NCBI RefSeq assembly: GCF_900106695.1
Contig: NZ_FNMZ01000009.1
Location: 98,203 to 162,202 of the forward strand
From: Albimonas donghaensis
GTDB taxonomy: Bacteria; Pseudomonadota; Alphaproteobacteria; Rhodobacterales; Rhodobacteraceae
Direction: 5' to 3'
DNA: 64,000 bases
In this document: positions 1 to 9,794 of the stretch, piece after piece
Position numbering within the stretch: the stretch's first letter is position 1
Layout of the letters: each line of letters begins with the position of its first letter
The notes under the pieces: model-generated
What the model was told of the DNA's origin: nothing
Databases searched by the model: none
What the model saw: the letters and a program-made list of their open reading frames with translations, nothing else
Program-made: the position numbers and the translations under genes

Positions 1-893
1 CCGGCCTCGGCCAGCGCCCGCGCGTCCAGCACGGCCTGCGCCCAGTCCGCCGGCCGCTCCTGCGGCAGGTTATGGCCCGCGCCCCGGAACACGCGCAATT
101 CCTGCGGGCCGGAAAAGCGGGAGCCATGCCCGGCGGTTCCCGGGTTCACGCCGTCCGCGTCTCCGTCCACCCGGATCGTGGGCACGGATATGCGCGGCCG
201 GCGGGCGAGCGCGGCCTCGATCTCCGCCGCCGCCGGATCGCCGGGGACCAGCCCGAAGCGGTGACGGTAGGAATGGATCACCACCTCGACGAAATCCGGA
301 TTGTCGAAGCCGGCGGCGGCGGCGGCGAAGGCGGCCTCGTCGAAGTCCCAGCGCGGCGACCACATGCGCCAGAGCAGCCGGGCGATGCCGGCGCGGTCGG
401 CCTCCAGCCCGCGCCGGCCGCGCTCGGCGTGGAAATAGTATTGATACCAGAGCGCGGCCTCGGCCTCGGGCGCGGCGGGCTCCATGGCGCGGGCGATGTC
501 CTGGATGTTGTAGGAATTGCCGGTGACCAGCGCCTGCACCCGCTCGGGCCATAGCGCGGCGACCACGCAGGCGGCGCGGCCGCCCCAGTCATAGCCGCCC
601 AGCACCGCCCGCTCGATCCCCAGCGCGTCCATCAGCGCCAGCATGTCCCGCCCCAGCGCCGCCTGCTCGCCGGAGCGGGGGGTGTCGGGCGACAGGAACC
701 GGGTCGGCCCGTAGCCGCGCAGCCACGGGGCGATGACCCGCGCGCCGGCGGCGGCGAGGATCGGGGCGGCGTCGGCATAGGCGTGGGGGGAATAGGGGAA
801 GCCGTGGCCCATCAGGCAGGGCCAGCCGTCCTGCGGCCCCCATTCCAGGCAGGCGACGGCGAGCTGGCCGGCCTCGACGATGTATTCGCGCAT
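1..893 (-). CDS. alpha/beta hydrolase, epoxide hydrolase-like (C-terminus cut by window edge)
   Basis: The reading frame is open from an ATG at 893 to the window edge (297 codons visible), so the C-terminus lies outside. The fold is an alpha/beta hydrolase. The oxyanion motif HGFP is at residues 30-33, and the nucleophile elbow GGYDWGG places an Asp nucleophile near residue 102, as in epoxide hydrolases and haloalkane dehalogenases rather than Ser esterases. A Tyr-containing cap region (YQYYFHAERG) follows. The late motif GAGHNLPQERP carries the likely catalytic His. HGFP plus Asp favours epoxide hydrolase over dehalogenase, but the substrate is not predictable. The next gene on this strand, upstream, begins more than 400 bp away, so the gene appears to have its own promoter. 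Confidence 0.8.
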   Translation of the reverse strand, partial: MREYIVEAGQLAVACLEWGPQDGWPCLMGHGFPYSPHAYADAAPILAAAGARVIAPWLRGYGPTRFLSPDTPRSGEQAALGRDMLALMDALGIERAVLGGYDWGGRAACVVAALWPERVQALVTGNSYNIQDIARAMEPAAPEAEAALWYQYYFHAERGRRGLEADRAGIARLLWRMWSPRWDFDEAAFAAAAAGFDNPDFVEVVIHSYRHRFGLVPGDPAAAEIEAALARRPRISVPTIRVDGDADGVNPGTAGHGSRFSGPQELRVFRGAGHNLPQERPADWAQAVLDARALAEA

Positions 894-1050
894 GGAGGTC
901 TCCGGTGTCGTGGCGCGGGAACAGCAGGCGCCGCCGCGGGGGGCGAGGTCAACCGGCGCGCCGGTCGAGGGTCGTGGTTCGCGGGGTCGCGGGGTCGCGG
1001 GCGCCGGCGAAGAGGCGGCCGAGCGACGCGGCGAAGGGGCGGGCGGAGTC

Positions 1051-1097
1051 GGGTTCGGGGCCGGGTTCGGGATCAGGTTAGGGTTCGGGTTCGGGGG
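1051..1097 (+). repeat. G-rich tract with repeated GGGTTC units
   Basis: The tract contains six G-runs of three or more (about 1051, 1057, 1063, 1069, 1081, 1087, then 1093-1097) mostly separated by TTC or CC. It satisfies the usual G3+N1-7 pattern for a G-quadruplex on the plus strand. Any role is inference; it may be simple low-complexity sequence. Confidence 0.55.
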
Positions 1098-1286
1098 CGA
1101 CGGCCTCGACCCGGGTCAGACCGGAGCGTGACTTGAGATCGTCGCGCCCCGCCTTCCCCGCCGCCTCTCCCGTCATCGCGACGCCCTCCGTGCCGCGCCG
1201 CCTCGCGCCAGCGAGGCGCGGGGGCGAGAGGGGTTCCCCCCTCGACGCCTCCGCCGCCCCCCGCTCCGCGCCCCCCCGGATACGCC

Positions 1287-1320
1287 GAAGGGCGCGCGCC
1301 ATGCCCGGCGCGCGCCCTTC
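1287..1320 (-). terminator. hairpin downstream of the SDR gene
   Basis: A perfect 14-bp inverted repeat (1287-1300 and 1307-1320) with a 6-nt loop lies 31 bp past the SDR stop. There is no T-run on the minus strand, so this is at best a GC-rich hairpin terminator. Confidence 0.5.
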
Positions 1321-1351
1321 CCCCCCTGCCTCAGGCCCGAAGGCCCGGGCT

Positions 1352-2122
1352 TTACCGGGGCGCCATGCGGATGGCGCCGTCGAGACGGATGGTCTCGCCG
1401 TTCAGCATCGGGTTCTCGCAGATATGCGCCGCGGTCATCGCGTATTCCGACGGATCGCCGAGGCGCGAGGGGAACGGCACCTGGGCGCCCAGCGACTTGC
1501 GGGCCTCTTCCGGCAGGCCCATCAGCAGCGGCGTCAGGAACAGGCCCGGCGCGATGGTGCAGACCCGGATGCCCGAACGGGCGAGGTCGCGGGCCATCGG
1601 GATGGTCATGCCGACCACGCCGCCCTTGGAGGCGGAATAGCAGAGCTGGCCGATCTGGCCTTCGAAGGCGGCGACGGAGGCGGTGTTGATGATCACCCCG
1701 CGCTCGCCGTCCTCGGACACCGGCTCCGCCGCGGCCATGCCGGCGGCGGCCTGGGAGGCGACGTTGAACGTGCCGAACAGGTTGACCTTGATGATCTTCA
1801 TGAAGTGGTCGGGGTTCAGGGGGTTCCCGTCCCGGTCCACGGTCTTGGCGGCGCCGCCGATGCCGGCGCAGTTGACCGCGATCCGCTCCTGCCCGTGGGC
1901 GGCGCGGGCGGCCTTGAGGCCCTCGGTCACCGAGGCCGGGTCCGACACGTCGACCTTGGCGAACAGGCCGCCGATGTCCTTGGCGACGGCTTCGCCCTTC
2001 TCCGCGTTCATGTCGAACAGCGTCACCTTCACGCCGGCCGAAGCCAGCTTGCGCGCCGTCGCCTCGCCGAGGCCCGAGGCCCCGCCGGTCACCACCGCGG
2101 CCAGACCGCTCTGGAGTTTCAT
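1352..2122 (-). CDS. short-chain dehydrogenase, 3-hydroxyacyl-CoA dehydrogenase type II-like
   Basis: This 256-residue classical SDR is of standard length. The NAD(H)-binding motif TGGASGLG is at residues 12-19, followed by NCAG near 84-87. The catalytic set is Ser149, Tyr162 and Lys166 (CYSASKGG). The sequence resembles the HSD17B10-like type II 3-hydroxyacyl-CoA dehydrogenases, which oxidise (S)-3-hydroxyacyl-CoA with NAD+. A thiolase lies further upstream on the same strand, so a beta-oxidation or acyl-CoA role is plausible. The ATG at 2122 was chosen because AGGAG lies about 7 nt upstream. A different SDR substrate cannot be excluded. Confidence 0.85.
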   Translation of the reverse strand: MKLQSGLAAVVTGGASGLGEATARKLASAGVKVTLFDMNAEKGEAVAKDIGGLFAKVDVSDPASVTEGLKAARAAHGQERIAVNCAGIGGAAKTVDRDGNPLNPDHFMKIIKVNLFGTFNVASQAAAGMAAAEPVSEDGERGVIINTASVAAFEGQIGQLCYSASKGGVVGMTIPMARDLARSGIRVCTIAPGLFLTPLLMGLPEEARKSLGAQVPFPSRLGDPSEYAMTAAHICENPMLNGETIRLDGAIRMAPR

Positions 2123-2271
2123 CGCGTTTCTCCTGTTTGCTGTGTCGTCGGATCGCCCGGCGGCGCGCGCCGGAGCGCCCCCTGTTCGGGGCGAGGGCCG
2201 CGGGCGAGGGTTGGAAATCGGGGCGCGGGGACGGGGATGGGCCCGGAGACCCGTCCGCCCCCCCGGCCCCC

Positions 2272-2673
2272 TCAGCGCTGCTTGGGCTCGACCGTCTCGA
2301 CCGGACCGCCGGCCTTCTTCCAGCCGCCGAAGCCGGTCTCGATATGGGCGACGGGCTCGAGCCCCATGTCGGCCGCGATCTTGGTGGCGAGCGCCGAGCG
2401 CATGCCGCCGGCGCAGAAGAAGACGAACTTCTTGCCCGAGCGGAATTCTTCCTTGGCGTAGGGGCTGTCCGGGTCGATCCAGAATTCCAGCATGCCGCGG
2501 GGCACGTGCCAGGCGCCGGGGACGGCCCCGTCGCGCCACAGCTCGCGGATGTCGCGGATGTCGACGAAGGTGATGTCGTCGGCGCCGTGCAGGGCGATGG
2601 CCTGCTCGGCGGTCAGCACCTCCAGCTCGGCGTTGGCCGCCTTCACCATTTCCTTGGTGCTCTTGATAGCCAT
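2272..2673 (-). CDS. rhodanese-like domain protein
   Basis: This is a single rhodanese domain of 133 residues with no signal peptide, so it is probably cytoplasmic. The active loop CAGGMR (residues 87-92) has the catalytic Cys87 and the six-residue length typical of sulfurtransferases rather than Cdc25-type phosphatases. The upstream landmark DIRD and the downstream HIETGFGGW match the family. It would carry sulfur as a Cys persulfide; the acceptor is unknown. It lies between the SDR and thiolase genes on the same strand, but gaps of 149 and 205 bp do not argue for a tight operon. Confidence 0.85.
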   Translation of the reverse strand: MAIKSTKEMVKAANAELEVLTAEQAIALHGADDITFVDIRDIRELWRDGAVPGAWHVPRGMLEFWIDPDSPYAKEEFRSGKKFVFFCAGGMRSALATKIAADMGLEPVAHIETGFGGWKKAGGPVETVEPKQR

Positions 2674-2878
2674 GGTCGTTCTCCCGTCCGGACCGGCGTT
2701 GGGGCCGCGGTCCTGTTAACCGATTGATTAATGCCTGCGCCCAAGTTCCGCAAGGCGAAACAGGGATGCGGGCGGGTCGCGGCGGCGAAGCGAAGCTCGG
2801 GCCCGTCGGGGGCGGAAGCCCCCTCGGCCCCGCGACCCGCGCCGCGGGTCGGGCGCCCGGAAAGGCGCCCGCGCGGCG

Positions 2879-4072
<1,194 letters not shown>

Positions 4073-4590
4073 CGCTTCGCCTCCCTGATGGTGTGTTTGA
4101 GGCGCATTTGGGGGCGCCGGGGGGGGCGATGCAAGGGTCGGGACCGTGGCGCGGGACGTGGCCCAGGGGAGCGGCCGCCCCGAGCGCGCGCCGGTGGGAC
4201 GCCCCCGCCTGCGGCCGCCCGGAACGGGGGCGCGGGTGGCGAAGGGGAGACGGGTGGGGACGACGGCGCGGAGACCCTCGGGGGTCGGCCGGGGGAGAGG
4301 GCGCATGTCTCCGCCCTCTTCGGCGAGGCCCGGCGCGACGCCGCCGCGAGGACCCGCCGCTGGCGCTGACCGCCCGCCCGCCGGCCTGGCCGCGCCTTTC
4401 GCCGCCCCGCCCCCTGGCCACCCGCGGCCCCGGTTCCCGCGCGCCGCGGCGCCCCGGCGCCGCCCGCGGACCCTTCGGCGGCGCGCGTCTCTTCTTCCCC
4501 AACGCGCCCCCGAAACGCGAAACGGCGCCCGTTTCCGGGCGCCGTTCGGGATTTTCGACAGCGACGACCCCGCAGGGCCGCCCGCCCCGA
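4073..4590. other. intergenic region, GC-rich
   Basis: This 518-bp gap lies between the thiolase start and the glpX stop. The only recognisable element is the glpX terminator hairpin at 4521-4546. I see no ribosome binding site, family motif or clear promoter; open frames here are compositional. Confidence 0.6.
4521..4546 (-). terminator. rho-independent-like terminator of glpX
   Basis: A perfect 11-bp stem (4521-4531 with 4536-4546) with a 4-nt loop lies 45 bp past the glpX stop. On the minus strand it is followed by TTTCGCGTTT, a T-rich tail for this genome. Confidence 0.7.
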
Positions 4591-5574
4591 TCACATGTTG
4601 CGCTGGCGGTAGGTGATGCGCCGGACCGACCCGGTGCGCGAGCGCATCAGGATCGTCTCGGTCTCCATCCACTCGCCGTCGCGGCGGGCGCCGCGCAGGA
4701 TCGAGCCGTCGGTGACGCCGGTCGCCGCGAAGATCACGTCGTCGGTCACCAGCTCGCGCAGCGCGTATTTGCGGTCGAGATCGGTGATCCCGGCCTTGCG
4801 CGCCCGGCCCCGCTCGTCGTCGTTGCGGAACAGCAGCCGGCCCTGGAACTGGCCGCCCATGCAGCGCAGCGCGGCCGCGGCCAGCACGCCCTCGGGCGCC
4901 CCGCCGGAGCCCATGTACATGTCGATGCCGGTCACGTCGCTCTCGGCGCAGTGGATCACGCCGGCCACGTCGCCGTCGGTGATCAGGCGGATCGCGGCGC
5001 CGGTGGCGCGGATCTCGCGCACCATCTCCTCATGGCGCGGACGCTCCAGCACGCAGCAGGTGATGTCGGCCGGCGCGCAGCCCTTGGCCTTCGCCAGCGC
5101 CTCGATCCGCTCGGTCGGGGTCATGTCGAGGTCGACGACCCCCTCGGGATAGCCGGGGCCCACGGCGAGCTTGTCCATATAGACGTCGGGCGCGTGCAGC
5201 ATCGAGCCGCGCGGCCCCATCGCGATCACGGTCAGCGCGTTGGGCATGTCCTTGGCGGTGAGCGTCGTGCCTTCCAGCGGGTCCAGCGCGATGTCCACGG
5301 CGGGGCCCTGGCCGCTGCCGACCTCCTCGCCGATGAACAGCATCGGGGCTTCGTCGCGCTCGCCCTCGCCGATCACCACGACGCCCTGGATGTCGAGCAT
5401 GTTGAGCTGGTCGCGCATGGCGTTCACGGCGGCCTGGTCGGCGGCCTTCTCGTCCCCCTTGCCCACCAGCTTGGCGGAGGCGATGGCGGCGGCCTCGGAG
5501 ACGCGGGCGAGGCCCAGCGACAGCATGCGGTCCGCGAAAATCGCGTCGGTGGCGGCGGGGCTCTGGTCGGGCAT
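4591..5574 (-). CDS. glpX: class II fructose-1,6-bisphosphatase
   Basis: GlpX-type phosphatase of 327 residues, the usual family length. It hydrolyses fructose 1,6-bisphosphate (and, in some bacteria, sedoheptulose 1,7-bisphosphate) in gluconeogenesis or the Calvin cycle. Visible motifs are VVVIGEGERDEAPML (about 65-79) and ALDPLEGTT (96-104), the metal and phosphate site, and later LITDGDVAG and YMGSGGAPEGV. The ATG at 5574 has a GGGAG-like site upstream. In many Rhodobacterales, as I recall, glpX sits directly beside hom; here a chemoreceptor gene on the other strand separates the two. Confidence 0.93.
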   Translation of the reverse strand: MPDQSPAATDAIFADRMLSLGLARVSEAAAIASAKLVGKGDEKAADQAAVNAMRDQLNMLDIQGVVVIGEGERDEAPMLFIGEEVGSGQGPAVDIALDPLEGTTLTAKDMPNALTVIAMGPRGSMLHAPDVYMDKLAVGPGYPEGVVDLDMTPTERIEALAKAKGCAPADITCCVLERPRHEEMVREIRATGAAIRLITDGDVAGVIHCAESDVTGIDMYMGSGGAPEGVLAAAALRCMGGQFQGRLLFRNDDERGRARKAGITDLDRKYALRELVTDDVIFAATGVTDGSILRGARRDGEWMETETILMRSRTGSVRRITYRQRNM

Positions 5575-5724
5575 GGAAGCTCCCTGTTCGGGCGGTCGGC
5601 GAACGAAGGGCCGATCGACCCCCCGGGCATGGTTTCTACGAAGCGGGGCGGGCGGCGGCAAGGGAAACTCCTGTGACGCGGCGTCGGGGCCGGGCGCGCG
5701 GTAACCGTCTCTAAACCGACGGGC

Positions 5725-5757
5725 TATACTAGGCGGGCGACGCAACTTCGGAAGGAG
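5725..5757 (+). promoter_or_regulatory. -10-like element and ribosome binding site of the chemoreceptor
   Basis: TATACT at 5725-5730 resembles a -10 box, and AAGGAG at 5752-5757 is a strong Shine-Dalgarno sequence 6 nt before the ATG at 5764. No convincing -35 box is visible at 17-bp spacing. Confidence 0.45.
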
Positions 5758-5763
5758 ACGCCC

Positions 5764-7446
5764 ATGTTCGGCCTGTCGCGCGCGGCCCCCGATCAATCCG
5801 CGGATGCTCTGCGCCGCGCGCTGGAGGAATGCTGGGCGGTGATCGAATTCACGCCCGACGGGACCATCCTGCGGGTCAACAAGGCGTTCATCGAAACCGT
5901 CGGCTATTCGGAGCAGGAGCTGGTGGGCAAGCATCATTCCATGCTCTGCCCGCCGGAGGTGGCGCAATCGGAATTCTACAGGACCTTCTGGACCAGCCTC
6001 GCGGCGGGCAAGCCGGCCAACGGCCGCTTCAAGCGTCGCGACAAGAACGGTCAGGCCATCTTCCTGCGCGCCTCCTACATGCCGCTGAAGGATGCGGCCG
6101 GAAAGGTGACGCGGGTCGTCAAGATCGCCGCCGATGTCAGCAAGGACGCGGACGCGGAGCTTGACGCCAACGGCAAGCTGGAGGCGATCTCCCGCGTGCA
6201 GGCGATCATCGAATTCGACGTCGAGGGCCGGATTCTCACCGCCAACGAGAATTTCCTGAAGACGATGGGCTACCGTCTCGATGAGATCAAAGGCAAGCAT
6301 CACCGGATCTTCATGCCGGCCGGCGAGGCCGAGAGCGCGGAATACGCCCAGTTCTGGAAGGCGCTTGGGGAAGGCGAAAGCTTCACGAAGGAGTTCCGCC
6401 GACGGTCCAAGGACGGCGTCGACGTGTGGATCGCGGCCTCCTACAACCCGGTGATGGACCGCTACGGCAAGGTGTTGCGCGTGGTGAAGTTCGCCACCAA
6501 CGTGACCCCGCGGATGCAGTCGGTGGAGACGCTGGGGGAGGCTCTGGACCGGCTGTCGAACGGCGACCTGACTCGGGCCATCGACACGCCGCTTCAGCCC
6601 GCCTACGAGCCGCTGCGCCTCAGCGTCAACAAGGTGGTGGACTCCTATCGCGGCATGGTCGAGCGGATCGGCTCGGCGACGGAAACCCTGCGCCGCGGCT
6701 CGGGCCGCATCTCGAACGGCGCCACGGACCTGTCCGACCGGGCCGAGCAGCAGGCCGCCACGCTGGAGGAAGTCGCCGCGACGATCGAGGAGCTGTCGGG
6801 CGCCATCACCTCCACCGCGCAGAACTCGCGCCACGGCACCGACGTGGTGCGCAAGGCGGCGGAGCGGACCGAATCGGGGCAGGCGGTGATCGAGCAGGCC
6901 ACCGACGCGGTGCGCACGATCGAGGAGAGCAGCCGCAAGATCAACGAGATCAACAGCGTGATCGAATCGATCGCGTTCCAGACCAACCTGCTGGCGCTGA
7001 ACGCGGCGGTGGAGGCGGCGCGGGCCGGAGAGGCCGGCAAGGGCTTCGCGGTCGTGGCTTCGGAGGTGCGCAACCTCGCGCAGCGATCCTCGGACGCGGC
7101 GGCGGACACCTCGCGGCTGATCAAGGAGAGCAGCGGCAACGTGGAGCGCGGGGCGCAGCTGATGACCTCCGCCGTGCAGGTGTTCGGCGAGATCCGCGAG
7201 CAGGTGGACGCGCTGGCGCGGTCGATCGCCGATATCGACACGGCGAACACCGAGCAGGCGGCCGGGGTGAACGAGATCAACTCGGCGGTCGCTGACCTGG
7301 ATGCGAACACCCAGGCCAACGCCCATGCGGCGGTGGAGAACGCGGCGGCGGCGCGGTCGCTGGACTCGGAACTGTCGGACCTTGCGGAGATGCTCGATTT
7401 CTTCCGCATCGGCGCCGCCCCGACCAGAAGCCGCCACGCCGCCTGA
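5764..7446 (+). CDS. soluble methyl-accepting chemotaxis protein with two PAS domains
   Basis: The protein has 560 residues with no signal peptide or membrane segment, so it is predicted to be cytoplasmic. Two PAS domains lie in tandem (about 15-135 and 140-260); each carries the N-x-x-F-x-x-x-x-G-Y pattern and a PAC tail (RVVKIAADV, RVVKFATNV). A short linker precedes the long coiled-coil signalling domain. The hairpin tip SIAFQTNLLALNAAVEAARA (about 400-420) continues into GEAGKGFAVVASEVR, the hallmark CheA/CheW-contacting region. It should report an internal signal such as redox state or a small ligand to a chemotaxis array. No che genes are in this window. It lies alone between glpX and hom, facing away from glpX, which suggests a later insertion. 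Confidence 0.95.
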   Translation: MFGLSRAAPDQSADALRRALEECWAVIEFTPDGTILRVNKAFIETVGYSEQELVGKHHSMLCPPEVAQSEFYRTFWTSLAAGKPANGRFKRRDKNGQAIFLRASYMPLKDAAGKVTRVVKIAADVSKDADAELDANGKLEAISRVQAIIEFDVEGRILTANENFLKTMGYRLDEIKGKHHRIFMPAGEAESAEYAQFWKALGEGESFTKEFRRRSKDGVDVWIAASYNPVMDRYGKVLRVVKFATNVTPRMQSVETLGEALDRLSNGDLTRAIDTPLQPAYEPLRLSVNKVVDSYRGMVERIGSATETLRRGSGRISNGATDLSDRAEQQAATLEEVAATIEELSGAITSTAQNSRHGTDVVRKAAERTESGQAVIEQATDAVRTIEESSRKINEINSVIESIAFQTNLLALNAAVEAARAGEAGKGFAVVASEVRNLAQRSSDAAADTSRLIKESSGNVERGAQLMTSAVQVFGEIREQVDALARSIADIDTANTEQAAGVNEINSAVADLDANTQANAHAAVENAAAARSLDSELSDLAEMLDFFRIGAAPTRSRHAA

Positions 7447-7481
7447 GCGCGGGCGGCCGCGTCAGCCCTGTCGCCAGGCCG

Positions 7482-7530
7482 AACCGTTCCGCCCGCGGCC
7501 GCAGGACACGTGGCCGCGAGCGGAACGGTT
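7482..7530 (+). terminator. long hairpin downstream of the chemoreceptor
   Basis: Arms 7482-7500 and 7512-7530 pair over 19 bp with one mismatch around an 11-nt loop, 35 bp after the stop codon. It is probably the terminator for this gene; only a short T-run (TTT) follows. Confidence 0.65.
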
Positions 7531-7999
7531 TCCAACGGCATCGTCGGCGCGACGACCCGCCAGCCGGACGAAGCGCAAGCAAGGGTGAGCGGCGCGGGAC
7601 GGAACGGGCGACCGAGGAGGCGATCAGCGAGCGTCGACCACACGAGACCTTTGACGAAGCGGAGCCCCCCACGGCGCGCGACGGCTCGGATCCAGGCTCA
7701 GAGCGCCGGGCGCCGCATCGGCTTTCGGAACCGTGTTCGGGTTCGGACCTTCACCTGACCACCGAAGTCCGGGGCTCGGGCCGCCGGTCGGGAAACGGAG
7801 CCCGCGTCGCCCTGCCAGGCGCCGCCGACGCTCGCTTCTCTCGCCCCCCCCCGGGCCACGGCCCCAAGAGCCGGGCGCATCCGGACCGCACGGCATCCCG
7901 TTGGACTGCGAAAGGCCGCGCGCGGGGCGGCGTCTTTCATAGCGCCCCGCCCTGCCCCGACCCCGCGCGCGGCCGTCGCCGCGGGCCTTCCGGCCGAGT
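7531..7999. other. intergenic region between convergent genes
   Basis: Between the chemoreceptor hairpin and the hom stop there are about 470 bp of GC-rich sequence. I see no gene, RNA or repeat that I can support. Confidence 0.5.
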
Positions 8000-9286
8000 T
8001 CAGACGGTTTCGACCCGCAGCGCCATGGGCTGATCGAGGCATTCCTTCATGCCGCCCAGCCGCCCCAGCGCCCCGTCAAGCGCGGCGCGGGAGGTCGGGT
8101 GGGTCATGAAGATCGCCGGCGCCGCCCCGCCCTCGTGGTCATACTGGCGCATCTGGCGGATGGAGACGCCCTCCTCCCCCAGCGCCGCCGCCACCTTGGC
8201 CAGCGTCCCCGGCGCGTCATGCAGCGACATGCGCAGGTAGTAAGCAGCCGCCCCCGCATCCGCAGCGCGCGGGGCCGCGGTCAGCGACGCCGCCGGCGCC
8301 CCGAAAGCCGGCCCGATCAGGCCCCGGGCGATGTCCAGCACGTCGGCCATCACCGCCGAAGCGGTCGGCCCCTCGCCGGCGCCGGGGCCTTCGTAATGGG
8401 TGGCGCCGACGAAATCGCCCTCGACCATCACCGCGTTGGTCACGCCCGCAAGCCGGCCCAGCGCGCTGTCGACGGGCACCAGGCAGGGGGTCATGCGCTG
8501 CTCCAACCCCGCCTCGCTCATCGAGGCGACGCCCAGCAGCTTGATCCGGTAGCCCATGTCTTCGGCATGGGCGATGTCGGTGAGGGTCACCCGGTCGATG
8601 CCCTCGGTCTGCACGCCGGCGAAATCCACGCGGGTCCCGAAGCCCAGCGCCGCCAGCAGCGCCAGCTTGTGGGCGGCGTCGACGCCCCCGACGTCGAAGC
8701 TGGGATCGGCCTCGGCGTAGCCCAGCCGCTGCGCCTCCTCCAGCACCTCGGCGTAGTCGGCGCCGCGGGCCTGCATCTCGGTCAGGATGTAGTTGCAGGT
8801 GCCGTTCATCACGCCCATCACCCGGCGGATGCCGTTGGCGGCGAGCCCCTCGCCCAACGCCTTGACGATGGGGATGCCGCCGGCGACGGCGGCCTCGTAA
8901 CGCAGGGCGACGCCGCGGGCCTCGGCGGCCTCGGCCATGGCCTGGCCGTGATGGGCGAGCATGGCCTTGTTGGCGGTGACCACGTGCTTGCCGGTCTCGA
9001 TCGCGGCCTCGACCGCGGCCTTGGCGGGCCCGTCCTCGCCGCCCATCAGCTCCAGCAGCACGTCGAAGTCGTCGCGGCGGGCGAGGGCGACGGGATCGTC
9101 CTCCCACGCATAGGCGTCGAGCGCCACGCCCCGTTCGCGGCCGCGGGAGCGGGCGGAGACGGCGACGATCCGGATCGGGCGGCCGCCGCGGGCGGCGAGC
9201 AGGTCGGCATGGGTCTGCACGATCTTGACCACCCCCGCGCCCACGGTTCCCAGTCCGGCGATGCCAAGGCGAAGCGGGTTGGTCAT
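8000..9286 (-). CDS. hom: homoserine dehydrogenase
   Basis: This monofunctional enzyme of 428 residues reduces aspartate semialdehyde to homoserine with NAD(P)H, the branch point to threonine and methionine. It starts with a Rossmann motif (GIAGLGTVGAG, 9-19), followed by the catalytic segments TANKAMLA and MNGTCNYIL, then GYAEADPSFDVGGVDAAHK containing the active-site Lys. The last 80 residues (LHDAPGTLAKVAAAL onward) form an ACT domain for feedback control by threonine. The start at 9286 matches the family N-terminus. An aminotransferase gene follows on the same strand upstream, a neighbour often seen in Rhodobacterales. Confidence 0.95.
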   Translation of the reverse strand: MTNPLRLGIAGLGTVGAGVVKIVQTHADLLAARGGRPIRIVAVSARSRGRERGVALDAYAWEDDPVALARRDDFDVLLELMGGEDGPAKAAVEAAIETGKHVVTANKAMLAHHGQAMAEAAEARGVALRYEAAVAGGIPIVKALGEGLAANGIRRVMGVMNGTCNYILTEMQARGADYAEVLEEAQRLGYAEADPSFDVGGVDAAHKLALLAALGFGTRVDFAGVQTEGIDRVTLTDIAHAEDMGYRIKLLGVASMSEAGLEQRMTPCLVPVDSALGRLAGVTNAVMVEGDFVGATHYEGPGAGEGPTASAVMADVLDIARGLIGPAFGAPAASLTAAPRAADAGAAAYYLRMSLHDAPGTLAKVAAALGEEGVSIRQMRQYDHEGGAAPAIFMTHPTSRAALDGALGRLGGMKECLDQPMALRVETV

Positions 9287-9794
9287 GACGGTCGGAACCT
9301 CCGGAGACGGGTGGGCGCGAGCGGGCGCGAGGCAGGGGCGGCGCCGGGCCGGGCGGCCCGTGCGGATGCGCGGCCCTTGCTACAGGGGCCTTCGAATGGG
9401 GGCAACATGGCGAGGGCGCGCAGTCGTCGCGCCGGGCTGCGGCGCGCGGTGCGCGGCACAGGGGCCCGCGCGGCGCGGCCCGCGGCCCGGGCATCCGGAC
9501 AGCGCGCACCCGGCCCGTCGCGAGGCGCCGCGGCAAGCCCGGCGCGGGTTGCGCCCGAGCGCCCGCGGCGCGTGGCGGCCGGTCGCGGGCCGCACGGTCT
9601 CGGAGGGGCGGCCCCCCGCATCATCGGCCAGGGGCGGGGGGGCCGGGAGGGACGGGGGCGGCGGAGCGCGACGGCGCCGCCCGGAGACCTCTCCGCCCGC
9701 GCCGCGCCCGACTGCGCCGCGGGCGGGACCGGGACGCCATTGAGCGGGCGAAGGCGGCGCTCCCCCCGCAGGCCACGGGCGCGCGCGGCGAAGG
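9287..9794. other. intergenic region upstream of hom
   Basis: This 508-bp gap lies between the aminotransferase stop and the hom start. It is uniformly GC-rich with no visible hairpin leader, riboswitch consensus or gene. Confidence 0.5.

Larger units (their letters stand above)
894..1351. other. intergenic region, GC-rich, no gene seen
   Basis: This 458-bp gap separates the hydrolase start from the SDR stop. It holds a G-rich repetitive tract (1051-1097) and a perfect hairpin (1287-1320). Frames are open only because of the high GC content; no family motif or ribosome binding site supports a gene. Confidence 0.6.

Noticed and set aside
2716..2731. TTAA-N8-TTAA upstream of the rhodanese gene as a CtrA box
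   Set aside because: The spacer is 8, not 7, and no other CtrA context is present; probably just a locally AT-rich promoter.
4073..4672. Upstream in-frame extension of the thiolase as a longer protein
   Set aside because: The added residues are Arg/Gly/Ala-rich GC noise, and the conserved thiolase N-terminus starts right after the ATG at 4072.
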